Counted from the first letter of the stretch, positions 1-8,638 are shown. The stretch is 60,779 nucleotides of DNA from an uncultured Micrococcales bacterium (GCA_903909605.1 CAIVWH010000019.1:1-60779); one strand, 5' to 3'. A program made the numbers and translations. The notes: a model not told the origin generated them from the letters alone.

Positions 1-141
1 CACCGCCTGGCCACCGTGGTCGACAGCGACCTAATCATCGTTCTCCAGGATGGCGCCGTGGTCGGCGCCGGCACCCACAAGGAGCTGCTCAAGTCGACCC
101 CGCTCTACAAGGACCTGGCCAAGCAGCAGAAGCTCGCCTAG
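1..141 (+). CDS. ABC transporter ATP-binding protein, C-terminal fragment
   Basis: The gene enters from the left edge and only the last 46 residues are visible. They begin with HRLATV, the H-loop (switch histidine) of an ABC ATPase, and continue with DSDLIIVLQDGAVVGAGTHK, the usual C-terminal strand and helix of exporter-type nucleotide-binding domains. The frame ends at TAG 139-141. Substrate and partner cannot be told from this piece. It is separated from the next gene by 63 bases holding the GATC array. Confidence 0.85.
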   Translation, partial: HRLATVVDSDLIIVLQDGAVVGAGTHKELLKSTPLYKDLAKQQKLA

Positions 142-144
142 GTC

Positions 145-188
145 GATCGGCGTGGATCCCCGCTTTATGGGTGGGATCGCCTAAGATC
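145..188 (+). promoter_or_regulatory. Phased GATC array and hairpin upstream of the methyltransferase gene
   Basis: Four GATC tetranucleotides start at 145, 155, 175 and 185, spaced 10, 20 and 10 bp and symmetric about position 166.5. The inner pair sits in an inverted repeat (GATCCC 155-160 and GGGATC 173-178, extended by GGC 149-151 and GCC 179-181 around a three-base bulge). TAAGAT at 182-187, a possible -10 box, overlaps the last site. The downstream methylase and endonuclease look GATC-specific, so this may be an autoregulatory operator. The sites are seen directly; the role is inference. Confidence 0.6.
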
Positions 189-204
189 CTTGAAGGAGCG
201 TGAA

Positions 205-1458
205 ATGTCTTACAAGTCGCCGAAGTTCAAGGAACCAGCAAAGCCAGTCGGTAAAGTCGCTGAGCTATTCGCTGGCGTTGGCGGCTTCCGTATTGGTTTG
301 GCGGCAGCTGGGTGGGAAACGATTTTCTCTAACCAATGGGAGCCTTCGACCAAAACCCAGCATGCTTCAGATGTTTATGCGGCGCGCTTCGGTACCAAGG
401 GCCACACGAATGTTGACGTTGCAACCATCAAGGCTCTTCCAGAAGACACAGACCTCCTTGTCGGTGGCTTTCCTTGCCAGGACTACTCAGTTGCAAAATC
501 AAAGAGCGCTGCAAAAGGCCTTGAAGGCAAAAAGGGTGTCCTCTGGTGGGAGATTCTTCGCTTAGTTCAGGGTCAGAAACCAAAATTCATTTTCCTGGAG
601 AACGTCGATCGCCTGCTCAAGTCCCCATCCAGTCAACGCGGTCGCGACTTTGCAATCATGCTCAAGACACTCGGCGATGAAGGTTACGTCATTGAGTGGC
701 GAGTGGTGAACGCAGCTGAATACGGATTCCCGCAACGTCGCATCCGCGTCTTTATTATTGCCCGCAGGCTAGACACTATAGGCAAGGGTTGGGAGCTAAA
801 CCCGTGTGAGCACCTGTTCAAGACCGGCATTCTTGCCCGCGCTTTACCAATTCACCAAGAAGCTCTGCCCTTGAATGAAATCGACCTTTCCGAAGAAGCC
901 GATGTCATCTCCAGAACGTTCAACAAGGGCGCTGCCAAGTCTCCTTTCCTAAATGCCGGCGTCTACTTGAATGGTGTTGCGCATACAGTCAAAACATCTG
1001 CAGTTCTCGCTAAGGCACCTGTTGTGCTGGGCGACGTGATTCTCGAAGACAACGAAGTCCCGGCTGAATACTGGGTCTCGAAAGACAAATTGCCAGAGTG
1101 GAAGTACCTAAAAGGTGCCAAGAACATCGAGCGTACCCACGCTGGTGGAGGCACTTACACCTATAGCGAGGGTTCAATGGCCTTCCCGGATCTGCTAACC
1201 AATCCAAGCCGCACAATTTTGACGGGTGAGGGTGGAACCACAGCATCGCGCTTCAAGCACATCATCAAGACAGCCAAGGGTTACCGCCGCCTTATGCCTA
1301 TCGAGCTCGAGCGTTTAAACGGCTTCCCTGACAACTGGACTCAAACTGGCGCTGATGGAAACGAGATTTCTGACGTTCGCCGATCTTTCTTTATGGGAAA
1401 CGCGCTAGTCATTGGTCTCATCGAAAAAGTCGGCAAAGTTATTGCCAAGGAGCTCTAG
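205..1458 (+). CDS. DNA (cytosine-5-)-methyltransferase, Sau3AI-type (GATC) specificity likely
   Basis: C5-cytosine methyltransferase of a type II restriction-modification system; it transfers a methyl group from SAM to cytosine in the recognition site. Start chosen at ATG 205 because AAGGAG lies at 193-198; a TTG at 190 is in frame but overlaps that site. The protein has 417 residues. Motifs in order: I FAGVGG (22-27), IV PCQ with catalytic Cys91, VI ENV (132-134), VIII QRR (177-179), and motif X GNALV near residue 398. The stretch KGVLWWEI after PCQ and the DRLLKSP segment resemble, as I recall the family, M.Sau3AI. The convergent neighbour is a MutH/Sau3AI-fold nuclease, which supports GATC as target. 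The target-recognition region (about 200-340) cannot be read for specificity by eye. The gene looks more AT-rich than its neighbours, suggesting acquisition. Confidence 0.93.
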   Translation: MSYKSPKFKEPAKPVGKVAELFAGVGGFRIGLAAAGWETIFSNQWEPSTKTQHASDVYAARFGTKGHTNVDVATIKALPEDTDLLVGGFPCQDYSVAKSKSAAKGLEGKKGVLWWEILRLVQGQKPKFIFLENVDRLLKSPSSQRGRDFAIMLKTLGDEGYVIEWRVVNAAEYGFPQRRIRVFIIARRLDTIGKGWELNPCEHLFKTGILARALPIHQEALPLNEIDLSEEADVISRTFNKGAAKSPFLNAGVYLNGVAHTVKTSAVLAKAPVVLGDVILEDNEVPAEYWVSKDKLPEWKYLKGAKNIERTHAGGGTYTYSEGSMAFPDLLTNPSRTILTGEGGTTASRFKHIIKTAKGYRRLMPIELERLNGFPDNWTQTGADGNEISDVRRSFFMGNALVIGLIEKVGKVIAKEL

Positions 1459-1470
1459 CGGCTCGCTTCA

Positions 1471-2781
1471 TTAAAGATTCGCTACTACTTTTTCGATGTA
1501 CCTCTGATTTAGCCAGAAGCTCTTCTTCATCCGATATTCGCCGTCTGGGCAAAGAACGACGTCACGGCTGTCACGACCATGTGGGCGAACATGGGCTACA
1601 GTCGACCCGGCAATGCCCGGCAATACATAAGTGCCATCCTTGATTGCCGATTGCGTCTGACCGTAAACCTTCTCAGCCTCCTGGCGATCACTGAAGGGCA
1701 TATTCCAGTAGCCAAATTTGACGAACCGCTCCACACCGTTCACGTCAGCCTGAAATACAGCCAGCAGGAATTTTCTTTCAAGGGCTTCCGCAAACCCGCT
1801 TTCTTCCCAGGGTGTCGCTAGTACATCACCATAGTCGAACGGGGAAAACGACATAGATTCCCTGGCTTTGCCATTGGCCTTGAGATTGACAATCTTTAGC
1901 TGGATACCAGCAGCTTTTAGTTCCTTAACCGAAGTGTGGCCATTGGTAAGCATCCGCTCAACAAGAGTTCTGACCACTGACTTGGATGCACCGTTCGCAT
2001 CGAACTCCTGAACTAGCTCATCTTTCGATCGACCTAGATAAGGCCTGAGCTTGGCCGAAGTGGCTTGCTCAAAGGTCTGCCCTGGAACAATCGAAAGTGA
2101 ACCAGCCTCCGGGGCGGCGGCAATCAGGGACGTCAGGTAGCCCTGGCTAAAAGAAAATCCTCTTCTATTGGCAGGGAGGTCAGAAAAAGGTTGGGGTGTG
2201 GCGTCCCTGCCTTTACCAGCACCCTTCCTGCTCGCTTTTAAGTAGAACGTGTCACCCTCGGATAGCTCATGCGCGCGCCCATCAGCAACGATTTGCTGGA
2301 TAGTCAGCCAATCCCTCCGTATTTGATCAATATCGTGTTCGGTCATTACGTGAACAAATTGATTAGGGGTAAATCTGAGATCAATCTCGTTAGTGCCTGG
2401 CAGGTACTCGTAGCAGAGAATAAGCATTCTTTCGCACTTGGAAAGGAGGCTGCTTGATTCAAACTTTTCAGAGACTAACTCCATGAAATTGATAAGGGTT
2501 AGCGAGAGCCTTTCCTTTGCCTGAAGCTGACCGCCTTTAGTTCGCTTTAGGCCAGTTACTTTCAATTCAAGTTTTGCAAGGGGGAAGTCTGGCTCAGAAA
2601 AACTATTGGGCTCAATCCCGAAATAGTATTTCTCAACCAGGTTGCCCAACCGGCCTTTACCTGTACTGACTTTAATTGCAGAAGGTAAAGAGACCGCCTC
2701 TGCAAGGCTTTTCCTGATCAAGCCCTTCGCGTATCGAACAATATCTTCTTCCGAAGTCTCGTCATAATCTTCGATTGGCAT
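1471..2781 (-). CDS. Type II restriction endonuclease, Sau3AI/MutH family
   Basis: Predicted restriction endonuclease of 436 residues, somewhat shorter than Sau3AI (about 490). The N-terminal domain carries the MutH-type site: Glu50 in NLVEKYYFG, then Asp65-x6-Glu72-Leu-Lys74 (EPDFPLAKLELK), the same spacing as the D-x6-E-x-K of MutH. The C-terminal half (about 220-436) would match the second MutH-like, DNA-binding domain of Sau3AI. Both known relatives recognise GATC, which is the basis for the specificity call. ATG 2781 is preceded by GGGGGAG. The gene is tail-to-tail with the methyltransferase (12-base gap) and starts 24 bases after folD on the same strand, so it may be read from the glyA-folD promoter rather than one of its own. 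Exact cut site is unproven. Confidence 0.85.
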   Translation of the reverse strand: MPIEDYDETSEEDIVRYAKGLIRKSLAEAVSLPSAIKVSTGKGRLGNLVEKYYFGIEPNSFSEPDFPLAKLELKVTGLKRTKGGQLQAKERLSLTLINFMELVSEKFESSSLLSKCERMLILCYEYLPGTNEIDLRFTPNQFVHVMTEHDIDQIRRDWLTIQQIVADGRAHELSEGDTFYLKASRKGAGKGRDATPQPFSDLPANRRGFSFSQGYLTSLIAAAPEAGSLSIVPGQTFEQATSAKLRPYLGRSKDELVQEFDANGASKSVVRTLVERMLTNGHTSVKELKAAGIQLKIVNLKANGKARESMSFSPFDYGDVLATPWEESGFAEALERKFLLAVFQADVNGVERFVKFGYWNMPFSDRQEAEKVYGQTQSAIKDGTYVLPGIAGSTVAHVRPHGRDSRDVVLCPDGEYRMKKSFWLNQRYIEKVVANL

Positions 2782-2805
2782 TTCTCCCCCTGAGCCAAAA
2801 TCCGG

Positions 2806-3675
2806 TTAGCCGCGAGAGGCGATCTCGACCACGTTCTTGAGCAGCATCGCGCGGGTCATTGGGCCCACGCCACCAGGGTTCGGCGATAGCCAGCCGGCGA
2901 CGGCGGCAACATCCGGGTGAACGTCGCCGAGCAGAACAGACGAGGTGGCGTCATCGTGACGGGTTACGCCCACGTCAAGCACGGCCGCGCCGGGCTTGAC
3001 CCACGAGGGCTGCACGAAGTGCGCAACGCCAAGGGCAGCAACCACGATGTCGGCCCGAGCGACCGAAGCGGCAATGTCACGCGAGGCCGAGTGCAACAGG
3101 GTGACGGTTGAGTCGACGCCCTTGCGGCTCATCAGCAGGCCTAGCGGGCGGCCGACCGTGACCCCGCGACCAATCACGGCAACCTCTGCCCCGCGGGTTG
3201 GCACGTCATAGCGACGCAACAACTCGAGAATGCCGGCAGGGGTGCAAGGCAGTGGCGAAGTGATCTCTGAGTTCACACCAAGCACCAGTCGACCGAGGTT
3301 GGTCGGGTGCAGGCCGTCGGCATCCTTGGCCGGGTCGATCAGTTCGAGCATCTCGTTGGTGTCGATGCCAACCGGCAGCGGCAACTGCACGATATAGCCG
3401 GTGACCTCGGCAGCAGCATTGAGTTCGCGAATCGCGGCGCGCACATCATTCGCCGAAGCCGTTGCCGGCAAATCGATGCGAATCGAGTTCACGCCAATCT
3501 CGGCGCAGTCGCGATGTTTGCCGCCAACATACTTATGCGAACCCGCGTCGTCGCCAACCAGCAGGGTTCCCAAACCAGGATGCACATCCCGCTGCTTAAG
3601 CGCGATGACCTGCTGTGCCAACTCGGCCTTGATGGCCTTGGCGACAGCGAGTCCGTCGAGCTTAATTGCGGTCAT
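2806..3675 (-). CDS. folD: Bifunctional methylenetetrahydrofolate dehydrogenase / methenyltetrahydrofolate cyclohydrolase
   Basis: FolD oxidises 5,10-methylene-THF with NADP and hydrolyses the methenyl product to 10-formyl-THF, the one-carbon donor for PurN and PurH. The 289-residue length is normal. The active-site segment [13 protein letters not shown] contains Tyr49 and the catalytic Lys53. The C-terminal NADP-binding part is seen in [13 protein letters not shown], and the family end motif [12 protein letters not shown] is intact. It follows glyA by 3 bases on the same strand, a natural pair because SHMT makes its substrate. Confidence 0.97.
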   Translation of the reverse strand: MTAIKLDGLAVAKAIKAELAQQVIALKQRDVHPGLGTLLVGDDAGSHKYVGGKHRDCAEIGVNSIRIDLPATASANDVRAAIRELNAAAEVTGYIVQLPLPVGIDTNEMLELIDPAKDADGLHPTNLGRLVLGVNSEITSPLPCTPAGILELLRRYDVPTRGAEVAVIGRGVTVGRPLGLLMSRKGVDSTVTLLHSASRDIAASVARADIVVAALGVAHFVQPSWVKPGAAVLDVGVTRHDDATSSVLLGDVHPDVAAVAGWLSPNPGGVGPMTRAMLLKNVVEIASRG

Positions 3676-3678
3676 TGG

Positions 3679-4965
3679 TTACCAGGTCTCTAGGCCTGGG
3701 TACAGCGGGAACGCGTCGGTCAACTTCTTGACGCGAGCCTTCAGCGCCGCGATGTCTGGGTTTGGCAGAAGCACGCCGGCGATGATGTCGGCAACCTCGG
3801 TGAACTCCTCGTGACCGAAGCCGCGAGTTGCAAGTGCCGGGGTGCCGATGCGAACACCCGAGGTGACCATTGGTGGTCGTGGGTCGTTCGGAACCGAGTT
3901 GCGGTTCACGGTGATGCCAACTTCGTGCAGCAGGTCTTCGGTCTGCTTGCCGTCAATTGGTGCATTGCGCAAATCAACGAGTACGAGGTGAACCTGTGTG
4001 CCACCGGTTAGCACCGAGACGCCGTTGCCAACCACGTCGGCCTGGGTCAAACGCTCGGCGATGATGCGCGCGCCATCGATGGTGCGCTGCTGACGGTCTT
4101 TGAACTCTGGGCCCATGGCGGCCTTGAAGGCCACCGCCTTGGCGGCAATCACGTGCATCAGCGGGCCGCCCTGCTGACCTGGGAACACCGAAGAGTCGAT
4201 CTTCTTGGCGAACTCTGCCTTGCAAAGAATCAAGCCAGAGCGCGGGCCGGCGAGGGTCTTGTGCACGGTGGTTGAAACCACATCCGCGTAAGGAACCGGC
4301 GATGGGTGCAGACCGGTTGCAACGAGACCTGCGAAGTGAGCCATGTCGACCCAAAGCTTTGCGCCAACCTCATCGGCGATCTTGCGGAACTCGGCGAAGT
4401 CGAGGTGGCGTGAGTAGGCAGACCATCCGGCGATGATGACGGCCGGCTTCACTTCGTGTGCACGCGCGCGCACGACGTCCATGTCGATCAAGAAAGTCTC
4501 TGGGTTCAACTCGTATGCGTGTGCCTCATACATGCGGCCCGAGAAGTTCAACTTCATGCCGTGAGTCAGGTGACCGCCGTGAGCAAGTTCCAAACCTAGG
4601 ATGCGGTCGCCAGGATTCGCCAACGCCATCAGCACCGCAGCATTTGCGCTCGCACCCGAGTGTGGCTGCACGTTTGCGTGCTCAGCTCCGAAGAGTTCCT
4701 TCGCGCGGTCGCGAGCAAGGTTCTCGGCAATGTCAACGACCTCGCAGCCACCGTAGTAGCGCTTGCCTGGGTAACCCTCGGCGTACTTGTTGGTGAGCAC
4801 CGAACCCTGCGCCTCAAGAACGCTGCGCGAAACGAAGTTCTCGCTTGCGATCATCTCGAGGAATCCGCGCTGACGGTCGAGCTCGCCCTGCAAAACTGCA
4901 GCGATTTCTGGGTCGGTTTCGACCAGCGGCATATTGAAGGTTGAAGGCAATTTTGAGGAGGTCAT
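3679..4965 (-). CDS. glyA: Serine hydroxymethyltransferase
   Basis: PLP enzyme that converts serine and THF to glycine and 5,10-methylene-THF. The open frame reaches back to 5031, but the added 22 residues have no family character; ATG 4965 gives 428 residues beginning [11 protein letters not shown]. The PLP lysine is Lys236 in [14 protein letters not shown]; the folate and PLP pocket motifs [15 protein letters not shown] and QPHSGASAN are intact. No Shine-Dalgarno is visible before 4965; instead TAAAAT lies 7 bases upstream, so the mRNA may be leaderless. First gene of glyA-folD, possibly extended to the endonuclease. Confidence 0.96.
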   Translation of the reverse strand: MTSSKLPSTFNMPLVETDPEIAAVLQGELDRQRGFLEMIASENFVSRSVLEAQGSVLTNKYAEGYPGKRYYGGCEVVDIAENLARDRAKELFGAEHANVQPHSGASANAAVLMALANPGDRILGLELAHGGHLTHGMKLNFSGRMYEAHAYELNPETFLIDMDVVRARAHEVKPAVIIAGWSAYSRHLDFAEFRKIADEVGAKLWVDMAHFAGLVATGLHPSPVPYADVVSTTVHKTLAGPRSGLILCKAEFAKKIDSSVFPGQQGGPLMHVIAAKAVAFKAAMGPEFKDRQQRTIDGARIIAERLTQADVVGNGVSVLTGGTQVHLVLVDLRNAPIDGKQTEDLLHEVGITVNRNSVPNDPRPPMVTSGVRIGTPALATRGFGHEEFTEVADIIAGVLLPNPDIAALKARVKKLTDAFPLYPGLETW

Positions 4966-4972
4966 GGCCACA

Positions 4973-4978
4973 ATTTTA
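4973..4978 (-). promoter_or_regulatory. Candidate -10 box of glyA (leaderless start)
   Basis: On the minus strand TAAAAT is followed by 7 bases and then the ATG of glyA, placing the expected transcription start at or beside the start codon. No clear -35 element is visible 16-18 bp upstream, which lowers confidence. Confidence 0.45.
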
Positions 4979-5019
4979 CCCGCCGCCGTGTTGCCGCCGA
5001 GACGAAACCGGATGTTCGT

Positions 5020-5025
5020 TAGAAT
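5020..5025 (+). promoter_or_regulatory. Candidate -10 box for the miniprotein-purU transcript
   Basis: TAGAAT lies 42 bases before the ATG of the 41-residue ORF and faces away from the glyA promoter. It would give a leader of about 35 bases that includes the GGGAG ribosome site at 5058-5062. No convincing -35 is visible. Confidence 0.35.
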
Positions 5026-5067
5026 GAACAAAATTGTTGGGGAAACGTAAAGCCGAAGGGAGACTCA

Positions 5068-5193
5068 ATGCCTAGCCTTGCCCTCTTCATCGGCATCGCG
5101 ATGGTTGTTGTCGGCCTCGGCCTCGGCGTCTACATCGCCATCAAAATCGTCGAGGAAAGCCGCAACGGCCGCGACGATTCCTTCGACAAATAG
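5068..5193 (+). CDS. 41-residue single-pass membrane miniprotein
   Basis: Small ORF with a good ribosome site (GGGAG five bases before ATG 5068). The peptide starts MPSLALFIGIAMVVVGLGLG and forms one glycine-rich hydrophobic helix (about residues 4-25), then a short charged tail ending DDSFDK; the tail would be cytoplasmic if the N terminus is outside. It ends 10 bases before purU, so the two are probably co-transcribed and perhaps translationally coupled. I do not recognise a family. Support comes from position, ribosome site and a coherent helix-plus-tail pattern; no homologue was checked. Confidence 0.65.
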   Translation: MPSLALFIGIAMVVVGLGLGVYIAIKIVEESRNGRDDSFDK

Positions 5194-5203
5194 ACTGGTG
5201 GCC

Positions 5204-6061
5204 ATGACCGCCTCGACAGACCACTGGGTTCTAACCCTGGTCTGCCACGACCGTCCGGGCATCGTTCACGCCATTTCTGGGGCCATCCTGGCTGGCGGCG
5301 GCAACATCACTGAGTCGCACCAATACTCGTCAAACGACACAGGCCGGTTCTTCATGCGCCTGCAGGTTGAGGCGGCTGTCGACCGGGCCAAGTTTGAAGC
5401 CCTGATTCGCCCAATCGCCGACAACCTCGGGGCCGAATGGGTGCTCGACACCGTTGGCCGCCCGATGAAAACCCTGGTTCTGGTTTCAAAGGCCGGTCAC
5501 GCACTCGGCGACCTGCTCTACCGCCAGCGCTCGGGCCAGCTGCCAATCGAGGTGCCGGCCGTCTTCGGCAACCACCCCGACCTAGGCTCGCTCGCCCAGT
5601 TCTATTCGGTGCCGTTCGAAACCCACGCCATCAACTCGGATGCCGAAAAGCGCGCCTTCGAACAAATGCTGCGCACCTACATCAAAGCAACCGGCATCGA
5701 ACTGATTGTGCTTGCCCGTTTCATGCAGATTTTGTCGCAGGAGTTTTGCGACGAATTCGCGGGTCGCATCATCAACATTCACCACTCGTTCTTGCCCGGC
5801 TTCAAGGGCGCAAACCCATACGCGCAGGCGCACGCTCGCGGTGTGAAGCTCATCGGGGCAACTGCGCACTTCGTCACAAGCGACCTTGATGAAGGCCCGA
5901 TCATCGAGCAAAACGTGGTTCGCGTCGAGCACGACGACAGCAAGGCGAAACTCGTTTCAATTGGCCAGGATGTCGAGTCGCAGACCCTCACCACCGCAGT
6001 GCGCTGGTTTGCCGAGCACCGAGTGTTGCTCGACGGCGACCGCACTGTGATCTTCAGCTAG
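5204..6061 (+). CDS. purU: Formyltetrahydrofolate deformylase
   Basis: PurU hydrolyses 10-formyl-THF to THF and formate, balancing the folate pool. Start at ATG 5204 gives 285 residues beginning MTASTDHWVLTLVCHDRPG; the longer open frame from 5078 reads through the miniprotein gene in another frame and is rejected. An N-terminal ACT domain (about 8-85, with ITESHQYS) precedes the formyltransferase domain (about 88-285). The catalytic set is Asn191-x-His193 in NIHHSFLPGFKG and Asp229 in SDLDEGPIIEQ. No Shine-Dalgarno is seen; the preceding stop is 10 bases away, which favours coupling. Confidence 0.96.
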   Translation: MTASTDHWVLTLVCHDRPGIVHAISGAILAGGGNITESHQYSSNDTGRFFMRLQVEAAVDRAKFEALIRPIADNLGAEWVLDTVGRPMKTLVLVSKAGHALGDLLYRQRSGQLPIEVPAVFGNHPDLGSLAQFYSVPFETHAINSDAEKRAFEQMLRTYIKATGIELIVLARFMQILSQEFCDEFAGRIINIHHSFLPGFKGANPYAQAHARGVKLIGATAHFVTSDLDEGPIIEQNVVRVEHDDSKAKLVSIGQDVESQTLTTAVRWFAEHRVLLDGDRTVIFS

Positions 6062-6075
6062 TCGCTGACTCCTTT

Positions 6076-7338
6076 TTAGATCGCAACTCGTAGGTCTCGG
6101 GCTCGCTTGCTATTTCTGCGGATTCGCGCGCGCAACTTAATCAGTGCCACTGCCAGCGCAGCCAGGCCGATCGTGCCGACCACGCCGCCGACTACTTTCA
6201 ACAACGGATTTGCTGGTTCTGCTTTGAGTTCAACCGGCCGATAGATCTGCGGCGGCGGAGTGGCGGTGAGCGCGGGCGTGACGAGGTCGATCGTGGCCCT
6301 GCTGGTTCCGAAAGTGTTTGCGGGTTCATCCTGGTTTTGGGGCGTCGTCACGAGCCCGCTGTCATCGGCCAGCGGAGTCGTGCCGGGGTCGGTCGCGGGC
6401 TGAGGTGCTGACGTGACCAGCACGTCTGGCGGGGTTGGCCCCTCGCCCAGGCCGAGCATCTGGGCAATGGTGGCCGTAGCGGGTGCCGCGCTGGCACTGG
6501 CCGTTGGGCTCGGCGAACCTGTTGGCGTTGCGCTTGCCACAGCCGTCGGGCTGATCGTTGGCACAGGCGCAGGTGACGACACCACCGGTGCGGCCAGCGT
6601 AATGCTGGGCGAAACCAGCTGGCTTGCCGGTCCGGCGTTGCCATACCAATCCAAGAACGCGTAGGGCTCGAGCTTCACGTGAATCGGCATCCCAACCGGG
6701 CAACCGGTCACCGAATAGCTGATGTCTGTGCTGCTGTAGAAAACCTGACTCGCAACACAGCTCGGGTAATCGAACTCGAAGGCGGCGGCATCCGAGCCCA
6801 GAATGCCGGTTGGCGTGAACAAGTGAAATTCGAATGCGCCGCCGTTTTCGCGAAGGCCGCCAATCGAAAAGTTTGGTGCCGCATGCGAGATGCGCGTGAA
6901 GTCGCTCCAAACGATGTCGGCGGGCCCGAGGTTGCCGGCCGAGTCTCGAATGGCGTTGGCGGCAACACCAACCCGAATGTCGCCATCGCTGCAGCCACTC
7001 ACCGCAACATCGAAGACCACGCCGCTCGCCCGAAACGGAACCCGCTGACAACCCGATGCGCTGCCATCGATCATGAATTGCTGTTCGGTGAGATCGGTTA
7101 GCGACTCGTCGAAGATGACGTCGAAGTGCTGCACTGCCGCGTTCGAGAAATTGCTCAGCGGGAACACGGCAACGACAGCTGGGCCGCTAGCCGCCGCGAG
7201 CGCGTGCGGCACCTGACCAAGTGGCCCTGCAAAGGTAATCACGGCCAACAAAACACGGATGCTCGTGCCGAGCCCCTTGCGATGTTTCGGAGTTCTTGCG
7301 CGCTTGGCGTTCTGGTTTCTCGTTCTAAAGGTTTTCAC
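6076..7338 (-). CDS. Membrane-anchored surface protein with two Ig-like repeats and a Pro/Ser/Thr stalk
   Basis: Unrecognised 420-residue protein with a clear architecture. A basic N terminus leads to a signal peptide core at about 27-45, ending near ALAAA. Repeat 1 (about 53-148) and repeat 2 (about 153-245) resemble bacterial Ig-like domains: each has a Cys pair (97/116 and 194/213), and the first has the AANAIRDSAGNLG loop typical of the fold. Residues 246-376 are rich in Pro, Ser, Thr and Ala, like a mucin-type stalk. A helix at 381-401 and a basic tail anchor it; there is no LPxTG. Start is GTG 7338 without a visible Shine-Dalgarno, so the exact start is uncertain. It is convergent with purU (14-base gap). 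Likely an adhesion or surface-layer protein; function unknown. Confidence 0.75.
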   Translation of the reverse strand: MKTFRTRNQNAKRARTPKHRKGLGTSIRVLLAVITFAGPLGQVPHALAAASGPAVVAVFPLSNFSNAAVQHFDVIFDESLTDLTEQQFMIDGSASGCQRVPFRASGVVFDVAVSGCSDGDIRVGVAANAIRDSAGNLGPADIVWSDFTRISHAAPNFSIGGLRENGGAFEFHLFTPTGILGSDAAAFEFDYPSCVASQVFYSSTDISYSVTGCPVGMPIHVKLEPYAFLDWYGNAGPASQLVSPSITLAAPVVSSPAPVPTISPTAVASATPTGSPSPTASASAAPATATIAQMLGLGEGPTPPDVLVTSAPQPATDPGTTPLADDSGLVTTPQNQDEPANTFGTSRATIDLVTPALTATPPPQIYRPVELKAEPANPLLKVVGGVVGTIGLAALAVALIKLRARIRRNSKRARDLRVAI

Positions 7339-7348
7339 CCGAACAGCA

Positions 7349-7381
7349 AATAACCCCGGCGCTTTTCACGCTGGGGTTATT
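7349..7381 (-). terminator. Terminator after icd
   Basis: AATAACCCC (7349-7357) pairs with GGGGTTATT (7373-7381), and four more inner pairs close a 7-base loop, giving a stem of about 13 bp. On the minus strand it follows icd by 39 bases and is trailed by TTATTTG, a short T-rich run. It lies just before the start of the surface-protein gene and insulates it. Confidence 0.8.
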
Positions 7382-7420
7382 CACAGTCTCGAGTTGCCTC
7401 GAGTTATAAACAGATTTCAA

Positions 7421-8638
7421 CTAGCCGAGGCGAGCCTTCAGGTTTTCAGCCAAGGTAGCCATGAATTCGTCGGTCGACTGGAAGGCCTGGCCGTGTCCGA
7501 CAAGAAGCGAAAGGTCCTTTGTCATGTGTCCAGATTCAACGGTCTTCACGATCACGTCTTCGAGGGTCTCTGCGAAGTGGGCAACCTCTGGGGTGCCGTC
7601 GATGGCGGCACGAGCCGAAAGGGCGCGGGTCCATGCATAGATAGAGGCAATCGGGTTGGTCGAGGTCTTCTTGCCGGCCTGCCAGTCTCGGTAGTGACGG
7701 GTCACGGTGCCGTGAGCCGCCTCTGCCAGGGTGGTCTTGCCGTCAGGGGTGGTTAGCACCGAGGTCATCAGGCCAAGCGAACCAAAGCCCTGTGCAACGG
7801 TGTCTGACTGAACGTCGCCGTCGTAGTTCTTGCAGGCCCAGACGTAGCCACCCTCCCACTTGAGAGCTGCCGCGACCATGTCGTCGATCAGGCGGTGCTC
7901 ATAGGTGAGGCCGGCTGCTTCGAAGCGCGCCTTGTACTCGGCGTCGAATACTTCCTGGAACGCATCCTTGAACGCGCCGTCGTATGCCTTCAAGATGGTG
8001 TTCTTGGTCGACAGGTAGACCGGGTAGTTGCGAGCAAGGCCGTAGTTGAACGATGCGCGAGCGAAGTCGCGAATCGAGTCCATGTAGTTGTACATACCCA
8101 TGGCCACGCCGCCGTGCTCTGGGTATTCGGCAACGGTGTAGGTCACTGCCTCGCCACCGTGGGCAGGGGTCCAGGTCATGGTGACGGTTCCCTTGCCAGG
8201 CACCTTAAAGTCGGTTGCCTTGTACTGGTCGCCGTGTGCGTGACGGCCGATGATGATCGGCTTGGTCCAGCCTGGAACCAAACGTGGAACGTTCGAGATG
8301 ATGATTGGCTCGCGGAACACAACGCCGTCGAGGATGTTACGGATTGTGCCGTTTGGCGACTTCCACATCTTCTTGAGCTTGAACTCTTCGACGCGGGCCT
8401 CATCCGGGGTGATGGTTGCGCACTTGACGCCAACGCCGTGCTTCTTGATGGCGTGGGCTGCGTCGATGGTCACCTGGTCGTCGGTTGCATCGCGGTGCTC
8501 GATGCTCAGGTCGTAGTACTCGAGGTCAACGTCGAGGAACGGCAAGATCAGGGAATCCTTGATGTTCTGCCAGATGATGCGGGTCATTTCGTCGCCGTCG
8601 AGCTCGACGACCTTGCCAACTACCTTGATTTTCGACAT
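7421..8638 (-). CDS. icd: NADP-dependent isocitrate dehydrogenase
   Basis: TCA-cycle enzyme converting isocitrate to 2-oxoglutarate with reduction of NADP. The 405-residue length and N terminus ([20 protein letters not shown]) match the homodimeric eukaryote-like IDH group rather than the E. coli type. Substrate-binding signatures include [20 protein letters not shown] and RHAHGDQY; the family region [20 protein letters not shown] is intact. GGAG about 10 bases before ATG 8638 serves as ribosome site. It is divergent from the amylase gene and monocistronic, with its own terminator. Confidence 0.97.
   Translation of the reverse strand: MSKIKVVGKVVELDGDEMTRIIWQNIKDSLILPFLDVDLEYYDLSIEHRDATDDQVTIDAAHAIKKHGVGVKCATITPDEARVEEFKLKKMWKSPNGTIRNILDGVVFREPIIISNVPRLVPGWTKPIIIGRHAHGDQYKATDFKVPGKGTVTMTWTPAHGGEAVTYTVAEYPEHGGVAMGMYNYMDSIRDFARASFNYGLARNYPVYLSTKNTILKAYDGAFKDAFQEVFDAEYKARFEAAGLTYEHRLIDDMVAAALKWEGGYVWACKNYDGDVQSDTVAQGFGSLGLMTSVLTTPDGKTTLAEAAHGTVTRHYRDWQAGKKTSTNPIASIYAWTRALSARAAIDGTPEVAHFAETLEDVIVKTVESGHMTKDLSLLVGHGQAFQSTDEFMATLAENLKARLG

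Noticed and set aside
4966-5067. Glycine or THF riboswitch before glyA
   Set aside because: glyA looks leaderless and the 102-base divergent gap has no aptamer-like structure on either strand.
5078-5203. N-terminal extension of PurU
   Set aside because: Overlaps the miniprotein gene out of frame and reads as Ser/Ala low complexity before the ACT domain.
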